Below are positions 1 through 8,114 of a stretch of 64,000 nt of DNA, one piece after another. The position numbers were made by a program, and so were the translations under genes. The DNA lies in assembly GCF_006517275.1 (NCBI RefSeq), contig NZ_CP041191.1:1476001-1540000 (forward strand). The letters are read 5' to 3'. Under the pieces are notes generated by a model. It was not told the DNA's origin. It made no database searches and saw only the letters and a list, made by a program, of their open reading frames with translations. The DNA is from Labrenzia sp. PHM005 (GTDB lineage Bacteria > Pseudomonadota > Alphaproteobacteria > Rhizobiales > Stappiaceae). Position 1 is the stretch's first letter. Every line of letters begins with the position of its first letter.

Positions 1-401
1 CGCATTTCGCTGGCAAGCCAATCCACCAGATCGGGCGGGTTTTCATAAACCCGAGTCGGAAAATTATTCGACCCAACTGAGAGCGAGGCCATATCCGGTT
101 CCAGCGGCAGCATGCCGCCACGGGCTTTCCCTGCTCCGGAGCGGCCGCCAGTCGAGAATTGAATGATCATGCCAGGACAGAATTTCTCCAGCCCCTCTTT
201 CAACCGGGCGAACTTTTCCGGATCGGAAGAGGGGGTCTGATCATCGTTGCGCACATGGGCATGGCAGATCGAAGCGCCGGCCTCAAAGGCCTCTTGCGTG
301 CTTTCCAGCTGTTCGGCAACTGTGATCGGCACAGCCGGATTGTCTTTTTGGGTCGGTACTGAGCCGGTGATGGCAACGCAAATAATGCAAGGTTTGGTCA
401 T
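1..401 (-). CDS. BKACE family (DUF849) beta-keto acid cleavage enzyme, partial
   Basis: The 5' part of a gene that leaves the window at base 1; about 133 residues are visible from an ATG at 401. The start MTKPCIICVAITGS and the metal-binding HAHVR motif are typical of the beta-keto acid cleavage enzyme family, Zn-dependent TIM barrels that react a beta-keto acid with acetyl-CoA to give an acyl-CoA plus acetoacetate. It follows pcaG by only 7 nt on the same strand, so it is probably the last visible gene of the pca operon. Family knowledge allows beta-ketoadipate as a substrate, which would replace the CoA transferase and thiolase; that is inference. The catalytic C-terminal part lies outside the window. 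Confidence 0.85.
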   Translation of the reverse strand, partial: MTKPCIICVAITGSVPTQKDNPAVPITVAEQLESTQEAFEAGASICHAHVRNDDQTPSSDPEKFARLKEGLEKFCPGMIIQFSTGGRSGAGKARGGMLPLEPDMASLSVGSNNFPTRVYENPPDLVDWLASEM

Positions 402-408
402 TTTGGCC

Positions 409-1029
409 TCAAATATCAAAAAACACCGTCTCGTCTTCGCCTTGCAGCTTGATATCGAACCGGTAGACAGGTTTACCGTCTTGTTCTGTCCGTGCAGCGA
501 TCAGTGTTTGACGGCGCCGTTCCCACTCTATCAGGTTGAGCACGGGATCCGCTGCATTGGAAGCTTCTTCATCGGAAAAATAAAGCCGGGTCTGCAAACC
601 GACATTGATGCCGCGCGCGACGATCCAAAGGCTGATATGCGGCGCCATGGTGCGGCCATTCTGATCCGTCACGGCGCCCGGTTTGATGGTGTCAAAACCC
701 CAGTCGCCGGTGTTGAAATCCGTGATGACCCGGCCCCAGCCGCGAAATCCATCTTCAACAGCACCTGGATGTTCCGGATGCGCGTAAATACCGGCCGCAT
801 TCGCTTGCCAGGCTTCCAGCATCACGTCCTTGATGGGTGAACCCATGCCGTCGATCACCCGGCCTTCAATCCGGATGCGCTTGCCCATGGCATTCGGTCC
901 AGCGATGTCTTTGCCGAGTTCCTGCTTGTAGATGTCAAATCCGGCTGCCCCTGGTGCCAGGCCGATATGCACATAGGGTCCTGCCGTCTGAGACGGTGTT
1001 TCTTTGAGATAGTCCAGTGTCTGGCGCAT
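409..1029 (-). CDS. pcaG: Protocatechuate 3,4-dioxygenase alpha subunit
   Basis: 206 residues, the usual length for PcaG. It forms the alpha/beta protomer with PcaH that cleaves the ring of protocatechuate between the hydroxyl groups to give beta-carboxy-cis,cis-muconate in the cytoplasm. The intradiol dioxygenase fold is recognisable (GRVIDGMGSPIKDVMLEAWQ), with TSQTAGPYVHIGL-like sequence near the N-terminus. The iron ligands of the beta subunit are absent, as expected for alpha: the equivalent of the beta RPAHVH motif reads APHISL. The ATG at 1029 has a GGAGG ribosome site, and the gap to pcaH is 2 nt, so the two subunits are made from one message. Confidence 0.95.
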   Translation of the reverse strand: MRQTLDYLKETPSQTAGPYVHIGLAPGAAGFDIYKQELGKDIAGPNAMGKRIRIEGRVIDGMGSPIKDVMLEAWQANAAGIYAHPEHPGAVEDGFRGWGRVITDFNTGDWGFDTIKPGAVTDQNGRTMAPHISLWIVARGINVGLQTRLYFSDEEASNAADPVLNLIEWERRRQTLIAARTEQDGKPVYRFDIKLQGEDETVFFDI

Positions 1030-1031
1030 GG

Positions 1032-1757
1032 TCAGTTGCCCTCCGGACGGTTTTCAAACAATGTCGAGCGTCGGCCGCGCAGAACAATGTCGAATTTGTA
1101 AGCGATAGTGTCGAGAGGCATGGTCGCATTGAGATCCAGGACGGCCACCAGCTGGTCCACGGCATCGGAATCTGGAATGGAGTTCACAATCGGGCATTTG
1201 GCAATCAGCGGATCGCCCTCAAAATAACACTGGGTGATCAGCCGCTGCGCGTAGGCTGAGCCGAAGATCGACATATGCACGTGCGCCGGGCGCCAGTTGT
1301 TGACCCAGTTGCGCCAGGGGTAGGCACCGGGCTTCACCGTCCGGAAGGCGTAGTAGCCGTTCTCATCCGTCAGAGTGCGCCCGCAGCCACCGAAGTTCGG
1401 GTCGATCGGCGCCAGATAGGTGTCCTTCTTGTGCCGGTAGCGTCCGCCGGCATTGGCCTGCCAGATTTCCACAAGGGTGTTTGGGACCGGTTTGGCATTT
1501 TCATCGAGAACCCGGCCATGCAGAATGATGCGTTCGCCGATCGGGCTTTCACCTGGTTTTGCGTAGTTCACCAGGAGATCGTTATCGATTGGATCGATGT
1601 CGTTATGCCCGAAGACCGGTCCCGTGATTTCGCTGACTGTCGTTTCCAGACTGATCAGTGAATACTGCGGCGACCGGGAGACACTGGTTTTATAGTCCGG
1701 TGTCAGCGCAGGCGGCTGCCATTGCCGGTCGCGCTGATAGTAGGGGCCTGGTTTCAT
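1032..1757 (-). CDS. pcaH: Protocatechuate 3,4-dioxygenase beta subunit
   Basis: 241 residues from the ATG at 1757, which has a GAGGGAG site; a GTG at 1775 in the same frame lacks one and is rejected. This is the catalytic non-haem Fe(III) subunit. The four expected iron ligands can be placed as Tyr107 (GGRYRHK), Tyr146 (GAYPWRN), His159 and His161 (RPAHVH). Their spacing of 39, 13 and 2 residues equals that of the Pseudomonas enzyme (Tyr408, Tyr447, His460, His462). It sits between pcaC and pcaG in a tightly packed operon. The ligand set is complete, so an active enzyme is expected. Confidence 0.97.
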   Translation of the reverse strand: MKPGPYYQRDRQWQPPALTPDYKTSVSRSPQYSLISLETTVSEITGPVFGHNDIDPIDNDLLVNYAKPGESPIGERIILHGRVLDENAKPVPNTLVEIWQANAGGRYRHKKDTYLAPIDPNFGGCGRTLTDENGYYAFRTVKPGAYPWRNWVNNWRPAHVHMSIFGSAYAQRLITQCYFEGDPLIAKCPIVNSIPDSDAVDQLVAVLDLNATMPLDTIAYKFDIVLRGRRSTLFENRPEGN

Positions 1758-1789
1758 CAAAGTCTCCCTCAACACAAAGCAGCTGGACT

Positions 1790-2179
1790 TCAGCGCTGTG
1801 TGTCCTCCTGTTCCATTTCCGCGTAGGTGTCTTTGGCGATCTTGAGCGCCTGATTGGCTCTTGGAACTCCAGCATAAATCGCGACATGCTGAAAGGCCTC
1901 CAGCACGTCTTGTTTGCTCGCGCCGGTGCGGGCTGTTGCCCGGATATGCATGGCGATTTCCTCAAAATTTCCAAGGGCGGCCAAAAGCGCCAATGTCAGC
2001 ATGGACCGCTCACGTGCACTGATACCGTCCGACGCCCAGACTGTTCCCCAAGCCCCTTCCGTGATCAAGGTTTGAAAGGGCGCGTCGAGATCTGTCTTGC
2101 TGGCTTCTGCCCGCTCCACATGGGCATCGCCAAGGACCGTCCGGCGAACTTTTAGGCCCTGCTCATACCGGTCAGACAT
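1790..2179 (-). CDS. pcaC: 4-carboxymuconolactone decarboxylase
   Basis: 129 residues, starting [13 protein letters not shown] at the ATG at 2179; the longer open frame to 2269 is non-coding read-through. PcaC decarboxylates gamma-carboxymuconolactone to beta-ketoadipate enol-lactone. The AhpD-like helical family is recognisable from [13 protein letters not shown], followed by [15 protein letters not shown] and [11 protein letters not shown]. The start overlaps the 3' end of pcaD by 8 nt, suggesting translational coupling. The cycloisomerase PcaB that must act between PcaGH and PcaC is not in this window and is presumably encoded beyond the left edge or elsewhere. Confidence 0.93.
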   Translation of the reverse strand: MSDRYEQGLKVRRTVLGDAHVERAEASKTDLDAPFQTLITEGAWGTVWASDGISARERSMLTLALLAALGNFEEIAMHIRATARTGASKQDVLEAFQHVAIYAGVPRANQALKIAKDTYAEMEQEDTQR

Positions 2180-2963
2180 GAGCGCTCTCCTCCAAAAATT
2201 TTTGAACATGGGCCGTAAACAGATCCGGCTGTTCGACACAGGGCAGATGACCGGCATCTGGAATTTCAATGAACCGGCTGCCGGCGATCAAATCGGTGGT
2301 GGCACGCACCTGTTCCGGCGGACTGGCAAGGTCTTGTGAACCCGCAATCCCAAGTGCTGGCAAGGACAGGCTTGTAGTCGTCGCCGATAGATCGGCTGCG
2401 GCAAGGGCCGCGCTGCAGCCGATATAGCCTTCTGCGGGAGTGCGCGTCAGCATATGCCGCCAGGCCAGACATTCGTCTGAGTGGCGGAATGGGCCGGAAA
2501 ACCAGCGGTCCATCACAGCATCCGCGAGGCTCTCCAATCCGCCTGTTTGGATGGATTTGATCCGGTCCTGCCACATCTCCGGCGTGCCCATTTTGACCGC
2601 TGTACAGGCGAGAACCATGCAGGTCACACGATCCGGATGGCGGTGTGCGAGCAGCTGGCCGATCATGCCGCCGATGGAGAGACCAATGAACGCAAAGCGC
2701 GTTACGCCAATTTGCTTCAACAAGCCTTCTAGATCATCAACCAGTTCGGTGATGGAGTACGGAGCCGGTGGACAGGACGACAGGCCGTGGCCGCGCTTGT
2801 CGAAGCGGATGTACCTGTGTCCGTCTTTTGGCAGGCGTTCGATAACGCTGTCCCAAAGCCTCAAGTCTGTACCGAGGGAATTGGCAAAGACAATTGGTGC
2901 ACCATCCGGGTCACCATCTTCGCGCCAGTGAATGTCTGCGTTTTTGAGCCTGGCGATCCGCAT
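2172..2963 (-). CDS. pcaD: Beta-ketoadipate enol-lactone hydrolase
   Basis: 263 residues from the ATG at 2963 (MRIARLKNADIHW). An alpha/beta hydrolase with nucleophile elbow GLSIGG (Ser96), an oxyanion segment FANSLGTDLRLWD typical of PcaD, and a C-terminal DAGHLPCVEQP carrying the catalytic His. It hydrolyses the enol-lactone to beta-ketoadipate. The stop of pobA and this start share one base (TGATG), and the 3' end overlaps pcaC by 8 nt, so pobA, pcaD and pcaC are almost certainly co-translated. Other alpha/beta hydrolases in this window are generic, but sequence and context make this assignment firm. Confidence 0.93.
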   Translation of the reverse strand: MRIARLKNADIHWREDGDPDGAPIVFANSLGTDLRLWDSVIERLPKDGHRYIRFDKRGHGLSSCPPAPYSITELVDDLEGLLKQIGVTRFAFIGLSIGGMIGQLLAHRHPDRVTCMVLACTAVKMGTPEMWQDRIKSIQTGGLESLADAVMDRWFSGPFRHSDECLAWRHMLTRTPAEGYIGCSAALAAADLSATTTSLSLPALGIAGSQDLASPPEQVRATTDLIAGSRFIEIPDAGHLPCVEQPDLFTAHVQKFLEESAHV

Positions 2964-4132
2964 CAGTAAGGCAATCCCACGTAATTTTCGGCAAACCATT
3001 TCTGGGCCGTCTCGTTGAAATGGAGGGATTCGATCTCTGCGCGCTGCATCTTCAAATCAAATTCGGACTGGTCCGGGAACCGATGTAATAGGTTTGTTGT
3101 CGCCCAGCTGAATCGTTCGGCCTTCCAGACCCGCGCCAATGCTTTTTCCGAATAGGTATCAAGACCGCGGCTGTCCTTGTCCAAATAGAAGCCGGTGAGC
3201 GCATGATAGAGATACTGGACATCGGAGGCTGCGGTGTTCAGGCCTTTGGCGCCGGTTGGGGGGACTATATGAGCGGCATCGCCGCACAAGAACAGCCGAC
3301 CCCATCTCATCGGTTCGCTGACAAATGACCGCAGAGGTGCGATCGACTTTTCAATCGAGGGGCCGGTCACCAGTTTTTCGGCAATGTCTTCCGGCAAGCG
3401 CCGTTTCAACTCATCCCAGAACGCGTCATCGCTCCAGTCTTCCGCTTTGTCGCTGAGGTCACATTGAATGTAATATCGGGAGAGATTTTCATTGCGCATG
3501 GAGCAAAGCGCAAAACCGCGCGTCGAGTTGGCATAAATCAGTTCATCATGCACCGGCGGCGTTTCAGACAAGATGCCGAGCCAGCCGAACGGAAAGACCT
3601 TCTCATACTCCTTGCGGACAGTGTCCGGGATCGTCTGGCGGCTGACGCCGTGAAACCCATCGCAACCAGCAACGAAGTCACAATCAATCCGGTGTTCTTT
3701 GCTATCCTTGAGATACGTGACATAGGGCGCATCGGTATCCGCATCGTGGATTGAAACGCCGTCGGCCTCGAAGATTGTCTGCGCTCCGACAGCGTCCCGG
3801 GCGTCATAAAGGTCGCGGGTGACTTCTGTTTGGCCATAAACGATGACGTTCCGGCCGATCAGCTTTTCAAAATTGATCGAAAACAACTCGTTTTCATAAG
3901 AAATGCTGGTGCCGCTGTGGACAAAACACTCCTTGTCCATGCGTTCCGACACGCCTGCTTCGCGCATCAGATCAACAAGGCCGGTTTCTAAAATTCCCGC
4001 CCGGATCCGCGCCAGAACGTAGTCTCTGGTCTTGCGCTCAAGAACAATCGCTTCAATGCCCTTGAGATGAAGAAGTTGTCCCAGCAGGAGCCCGGACGGG
4101 CCGCCGCCGACAATGACAACTTGAGTACGCAT
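2963..4132 (-). CDS. pobA: 4-hydroxybenzoate 3-monooxygenase
   Basis: 389 residues, close to the 394 of the Pseudomonas enzyme. A flavoprotein aromatic hydroxylase that uses NAD(P)H and O2 to turn 4-hydroxybenzoate into protocatechuate. It shows the FAD motif GGGPSGLLLG (residues 9-18), the DG motif CDGFHGVSR (157-165), and GDAAH with PPTGAKGLN (284-299). The substrate-site tyrosines appear conserved: Tyr200 in IYANSTRGF and Tyr384 in NYVGLPY, matching Tyr201 and Tyr385 of P. fluorescens PobA. First gene of the minus-strand operon, divergent from pcaQ across a 94-nt gap with a perfect inverted repeat. Regulation by the neighbouring LysR protein is likely. Confidence 0.96.
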   Translation of the reverse strand: MRTQVVIVGGGPSGLLLGQLLHLKGIEAIVLERKTRDYVLARIRAGILETGLVDLMREAGVSERMDKECFVHSGTSISYENELFSINFEKLIGRNVIVYGQTEVTRDLYDARDAVGAQTIFEADGVSIHDADTDAPYVTYLKDSKEHRIDCDFVAGCDGFHGVSRQTIPDTVRKEYEKVFPFGWLGILSETPPVHDELIYANSTRGFALCSMRNENLSRYYIQCDLSDKAEDWSDDAFWDELKRRLPEDIAEKLVTGPSIEKSIAPLRSFVSEPMRWGRLFLCGDAAHIVPPTGAKGLNTAASDVQYLYHALTGFYLDKDSRGLDTYSEKALARVWKAERFSWATTNLLHRFPDQSEFDLKMQRAEIESLHFNETAQKWFAENYVGLPY

Positions 4133-4183
4133 CTAGACCTCCCGAGATTTTTGAGCATATTGTTTGCCTGAAATGGTGAAGTA

Positions 4184-4204
4184 AAATGACAAATTGGGTC
4201 ATTT
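4184..4204. promoter_or_regulatory. Candidate LysR-type operator between pobA and pcaQ
   Basis: A perfect 7+7 inverted repeat with a 7-nt spacer (AAATGAC, then AAATTGG, then GTCATTT) lies centrally in the 94-nt gap between the divergent pobA and pcaQ starts. Size and position fit a LysR-family recognition site controlling both directions. The assignment to PcaQ is inferred from position only; I did not match it to a known PcaQ box. Confidence 0.5.
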
Positions 4205-4226
4205 GATTTCCAATATGGATAAGTAA

Positions 4227-5147
4227 ATGATCGATCGGCGAATAAAGTTCCGGCATATCCAGTGTTTTGTTGAGATCGCGCAAGAGCGTAGTCTCAAGCT
4301 GGCTGCAGACAAATTAAACCTCACCCAGCCCGCGATTTCCAAAACGCTGAAGGAGCTGGAAGAGATCATCGGTGCGGTTTTGATGACGCGCAGCCGGGCG
4401 GGCATCTCCTTGACGGCTCAAGGCAAGATGTTTTTGCATTTCGCGCAGATTTCGCTCGCCAGTCTGCAGCAGGGTTTGGATGGAGTTGAACAAGCAGGGG
4501 AGGAGGCGAAGGCAACGCTCAAAGTTGGCGCTTTGCCAAGTGTTTCAGCCAGTTTCTTGCCGTCCGCCGTGCGCGAGTTCGCTGAGTTGGCGCCCAACGT
4601 CATGCTGAAGATCCTGGATGGGCCGCATGGATACCTCATCGAGCGGCTGCGGCTGGGTGAAATTGACCTGGTGATCGGCCGTCTTGGGCGGCCCGTTACA
4701 ATGGAGGGTGTCTCCTTCACCCAGCTTTATTCCGAACGGGTCGATTTTGTGGTCCGGGCAGGCCATCCGCTTCTGGAGGCGCCTGACATCAAACGGATTG
4801 GCGAATGGCCGGTGCTTTATCCTCCTGAAGGGTCTGCCATCCGGCCGCTGGTCGAGCGGTATCTGATTGCCAATGGTGTTGGCGAAATTCCGAACCGGAT
4901 CGAAACCGTGTCAGGTGCGTTCGGGCGGATCTTCACACGCCAATCGGATGCCGTCTGGATCATTTCCTCCGGCGTTGTGCGCAACGAAACCGTGGACGGC
5001 AATCTCGTGCGGCTGCCGTTTGACAGCGACATTACAAAAGGCCCGATCGGTCTGATGACCCGGCCAGATACCCAACCGAGCCCGGAAGAGCAGGTGTTCC
5101 GCCTTGCCGTGCAATCCGCCATTGAAAAATTGGAATTGACCTCATGA
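4227..5147 (+). CDS. pcaQ: LysR-type transcriptional regulator, PcaQ-like
   Basis: 306 residues with an N-terminal winged helix-turn-helix (FRHIQCFVEIAQERSLKLAA and LNLTQPAISKTLKELEE, residues 7-50) and a C-terminal LysR substrate-binding domain (LKVGALPSVSASFLPSAV onward). The N-terminal sequence and its place divergent from pobA-pcaDCHG fit PcaQ, the activator of protocatechuate genes in rhizobia that responds to beta-carboxymuconate or a carboxymuconolactone. The last four bases overlap the start of the downstream thiamine-diphosphate enzyme (ATGA), so regulator and enzyme are coupled. GbpR/CbeR-type LysR regulators are similar, but the context favours PcaQ. Confidence 0.88.
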   Translation: MIDRRIKFRHIQCFVEIAQERSLKLAADKLNLTQPAISKTLKELEEIIGAVLMTRSRAGISLTAQGKMFLHFAQISLASLQQGLDGVEQAGEEAKATLKVGALPSVSASFLPSAVREFAELAPNVMLKILDGPHGYLIERLRLGEIDLVIGRLGRPVTMEGVSFTQLYSERVDFVVRAGHPLLEAPDIKRIGEWPVLYPPEGSAIRPLVERYLIANGVGEIPNRIETVSGAFGRIFTRQSDAVWIISSGVVRNETVDGNLVRLPFDSDITKGPIGLMTRPDTQPSPEEQVFRLAVQSAIEKLELTS

Positions 5148-6904
5148 GCGACACCAACGCGACCGTAGCAAACCCTAAAAATCCGACTAACGAAGATGGC
5201 GCCCAGACCGGCGCAGCTACTCTAACGTCCGGTGGGGCGCTGCTGAGCCGGATGAAGGCTTTGGGCATTGAGTATATTTTCGCCAATTCCGGCACAGATT
5301 TTCCACCGGTCATCGAAGGGCTGGCTGAGGCGGAAGCGAAAGATATCGACTTGCCGCAAGCGATTGTCATTCCGCATGAAAGCGCGGCCATGGCAATGGC
5401 TCACGGCTACTATCTGGGAACGGGCAAGACTGCAGCTGTGATGGCGCACACCAATGTGGGTCTAGCAAATTGCGCAATCGGTGCGATCAACGCGTCCATC
5501 GAAAACATTCCGATGATGCTGTTTTCCGGGCGCACGCCAACAACGGAAAAAGGACGGTTTGGCTCGCGCACTGTCCCCATCGGCTGGGGGCAAGAGATGC
5601 GGGATCAAACGGCGCTCGTGCGCGAAGCTTGTAAATGGGATTACGAACTTCGGTTCCCGGAGCAAGCTATCGAAACGGTGGACCGGGCGAAAGCTTTGGC
5701 CGAAACCACGCCGCGCGGCCCGGTGTATGTCAGCTTGCCGCGAGAGGTTTTGTGCGAACCCTGTCCAGCCGGTCAGATTTCATCCCCTGCACTCATGAGC
5801 GCGCCGAAACCCGGCGTGGATCATGATGCCTTCCGTCAAGCCGCACAGTGGATTGCCGAAGCGGAGCAGCCAGTCATCTTTGCGCAAAGGGGCGCGGGGG
5901 GAGAAAAGGGGTTTGCTACGCTGGCAGAGATGGCAGAACGCTGGGGTATTCCGGTCTGCCAGTATTGGGCGGTACGTCTTGCAATGGATCTTGATCATCC
6001 AATGGCAGCTGGGAACAATCCGGCGGATGTATTGGATCAAGCGGATGTGGTGCTTGTCGTTGACAGTCTGGCGCCTTGGTCGCCGGACAAACACACATTG
6101 AAACCCGGCTGCAAAGTCATCCACCTCGGACAGGATCCGTTGTTCAGCAAGGTGCCAGTGCGCAATTTTCAGTGCGATCTGGCTCTTGCCTCGGATGTGG
6201 AAGCTGGACTTCTTGCTCTCAACGCGGTCTTGAATGAGTTTGATGTTCCGGTGCGCGCAAAATCTCGGCAAGATATGTGGGCGGCCGCAAATTCGGAAAA
6301 ACGGCAGACGGTTTTATCGGCTGCTGCGAAAGCCGGAGCTGGAGGCATCACAAAGGAGTGGGTGAGCTTGTGTCTGTCCCGTGCTCTGGACGGAAGAAAA
6401 GCATCGATTTTGTCTGAACTTGGGTGTCCACCGGCGCCGATGACCCTCAATCACCCAGCCGCTTGGTATCAGGAGCCGCATGCTGGCGGCCTTGGCTGGT
6501 GCTTTCCGGCAGCTCTGGGCATGAAGCTCGGTGATCCGGAGCGCACCGTTGTCGCCACGATGGGGGACGGATCTTATATGTTCTCCAATCCAGTGGTTTG
6601 CCATCAAATTGCTGAAGCTTTGGAATTGCCTATTCTGGTGGTCATTTTGAACAATGCGGAATGGGGGGCTGTGCGCCAATCCGTGCTTGATCATTATCCA
6701 GATGGCTACGCCGCGCGGAGCAACCAGATGCCGCTGACCCAGTTGTCGCCTGTTCCGGATTTTATACAAGTGGCCAAAGCCAGCCGCGCCTATGCAGCGA
6801 AAGTAACGCAGGCAGATGAAGTGGAAAATGCTTTGCGGGAAGCATTGAGGCATGTCGAAAAAACAAAAAGCCTCGCTTTAATTGACATTTCAATTACTCG
6901 CTAA
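5144..6904 (+). CDS. Thiamine-diphosphate-dependent enzyme, acetolactate synthase/benzoylformate decarboxylase-like
   Basis: 586 residues with the three-domain TPP-enzyme layout. The N-terminal PYR domain has the activating Glu79 in IPHESAAMAMAHGYY. A central domain follows, and the C-terminal PP domain has the GDG...NN cofactor motif (GDGSYMFSN at 474-482, NN at 503-504). It is coupled by a 4-nt overlap to pcaQ. The substrate cannot be read from sequence; homologues are usually named acetolactate synthase large subunit, but no regulatory subunit gene is adjacent. Next to pobA/pca, a role in decarboxylating an aromatic 2-keto acid to feed 4-hydroxybenzoate is possible. About 25 extra N-terminal residues precede the usual domain start. 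Confidence 0.8.
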   Translation: MSDTNATVANPKNPTNEDGAQTGAATLTSGGALLSRMKALGIEYIFANSGTDFPPVIEGLAEAEAKDIDLPQAIVIPHESAAMAMAHGYYLGTGKTAAVMAHTNVGLANCAIGAINASIENIPMMLFSGRTPTTEKGRFGSRTVPIGWGQEMRDQTALVREACKWDYELRFPEQAIETVDRAKALAETTPRGPVYVSLPREVLCEPCPAGQISSPALMSAPKPGVDHDAFRQAAQWIAEAEQPVIFAQRGAGGEKGFATLAEMAERWGIPVCQYWAVRLAMDLDHPMAAGNNPADVLDQADVVLVVDSLAPWSPDKHTLKPGCKVIHLGQDPLFSKVPVRNFQCDLALASDVEAGLLALNAVLNEFDVPVRAKSRQDMWAAANSEKRQTVLSAAAKAGAGGITKEWVSLCLSRALDGRKASILSELGCPPAPMTLNHPAAWYQEPHAGGLGWCFPAALGMKLGDPERTVVATMGDGSYMFSNPVVCHQIAEALELPILVVILNNAEWGAVRQSVLDHYPDGYAARSNQMPLTQLSPVPDFIQVAKASRAYAAKVTQADEVENALREALRHVEKTKSLALIDISITR

Positions 6905-7112
6905 AGTCGCAACGCATAACACTTGGGGCGATGTAAGCGCTTTACCTGAAAAAATCTTAAAGGTTGGACGTTGAGCCATGTATTTTGCTGAGCTAGCTAA
7001 CTTTTAGTAACCGAAATTATACCAATGGCAGGATAAACAATCAGGAGAAAATACAGAGGGTATTGAGCCTTATACTCAAAAGGGTTCGACCGGGTCCGGC
7101 GAGGGGGAAGCC

Positions 7113-7934
7113 GTGCTACATAAAATAATAAGAGTACTTATCGCCGACGACAGTTCTGTTGCGCGTGAAGTTGTCGCGCAAGGAGTTAAAACTCACCGCA
7201 AGGAACGGTATATTGAAGTTGACGTAGTCGACAATGGCCGTGCCGCGCTTGAGACGCTGCGCAAGAAATCAATCGATATTGCCTTCATCGACATAAATAT
7301 GCCGGGGTTGAATGGCCCCGAAGTGGTGTCGGCCATGCAGGAAACGCAGTCGAACGAATGTTTGACAGTGGCAATGTCGGGAAGTCTTGATGACAAGCTC
7401 GAAGCGGTCCTAAAGCGCTTCGGTGCCTACCATTTTCTGCAAAAACCTTTTTTGCCCGAAGATGTGGCTGAAATCGTTGGCACCTACCGAATGATGGTGC
7501 ATGCCTATCCAATTCTGATCGTTGATGATTCAGGGACGATGCGCAAAATTACCCGGAAGGTTTTAGAAAGCAGCCGGTTTAATTTTGAGATTTCTGAAGC
7601 CGATAGCGCCGAAAATGCTCTTAAAAAACTGGCAGGAAGAGAATATGCGATCGTCCTGACTGATTTTCATATGCCTGGCCTGGACGGGTTGGAACTGGCA
7701 GGGTCGATACGGGATCTTTCGAGCAAAATCGCCATCTATATGATGTCAACCAACGACACGACCTATTTGGAGCGATCGGCTGCGTTCATCGGAATAAACG
7801 GGTTCTTGAAGAAACCCTTTAATGCTGCGGATATCGACACACTCATGCATGAGTATCTGGAAATCGATAAGCCGAAATTTGGTAAAGTGCGGGATATGTT
7901 CAGTTTCGTTTCCCGGGAGCGGAAGGCCTCTTAA
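7113..7934 (+). CDS. Tandem-receiver response regulator without output domain
   Basis: 273 residues from a GTG start preceded by GAGGGGGAAG. Two CheY-like receiver domains fill the protein. REC1 (about 6-125) has acidic pair Asp12/Asp13, phospho-acceptor Asp60 (FIDINMPGLNG) and Lys111 (LQKPF). REC2 (about 133-250) has Asp138/Asp139 (VDDSGTMRK), Asp184 (TDFHMPGLDG) and Lys234 (LKKPF). Both sites look intact, so both domains may be phosphorylated. No DNA-binding, GGDEF or enzymatic domain follows; only about 25 residues remain. No histidine kinase is adjacent. It may act as a phosphate sink or relay, perhaps in chemotaxis or stress signalling. It appears to be monocistronic. Confidence 0.88.
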   Translation: MLHKIIRVLIADDSSVAREVVAQGVKTHRKERYIEVDVVDNGRAALETLRKKSIDIAFIDINMPGLNGPEVVSAMQETQSNECLTVAMSGSLDDKLEAVLKRFGAYHFLQKPFLPEDVAEIVGTYRMMVHAYPILIVDDSGTMRKITRKVLESSRFNFEISEADSAENALKKLAGREYAIVLTDFHMPGLDGLELAGSIRDLSSKIAIYMMSTNDTTYLERSAAFIGINGFLKKPFNAADIDTLMHEYLEIDKPKFGKVRDMFSFVSRERKAS

Positions 7935-7951
7935 GTATCGGCCTTCCTTTT
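7921..7951 (+). terminator. Terminator overlapping the stop codon of the tandem-receiver gene
   Basis: A perfect 8-bp stem GGAAGGCC (7921-7928) pairs with GGCCTTCC (7940-7947), followed directly by TTTT. The left arm is inside the coding sequence, and the TAA stop (7932-7934) lies in the loop. Confidence 0.75.
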
Positions 7952-8114
7952 CTCCGTACTCCGAAGCATTTTCTTCAAATTAGCTGGGTAATAATTGCCT
8001 TCTGATTACATTCATTTTGGATAGTTTTTCCTGCGCCTTGATTAGCGTGCTCCAAGTTGATTCAATGGCAGAATCAGTACTTCCGCGAGTTTATAGCGAT
8101 TTCGCCCCGGTACG

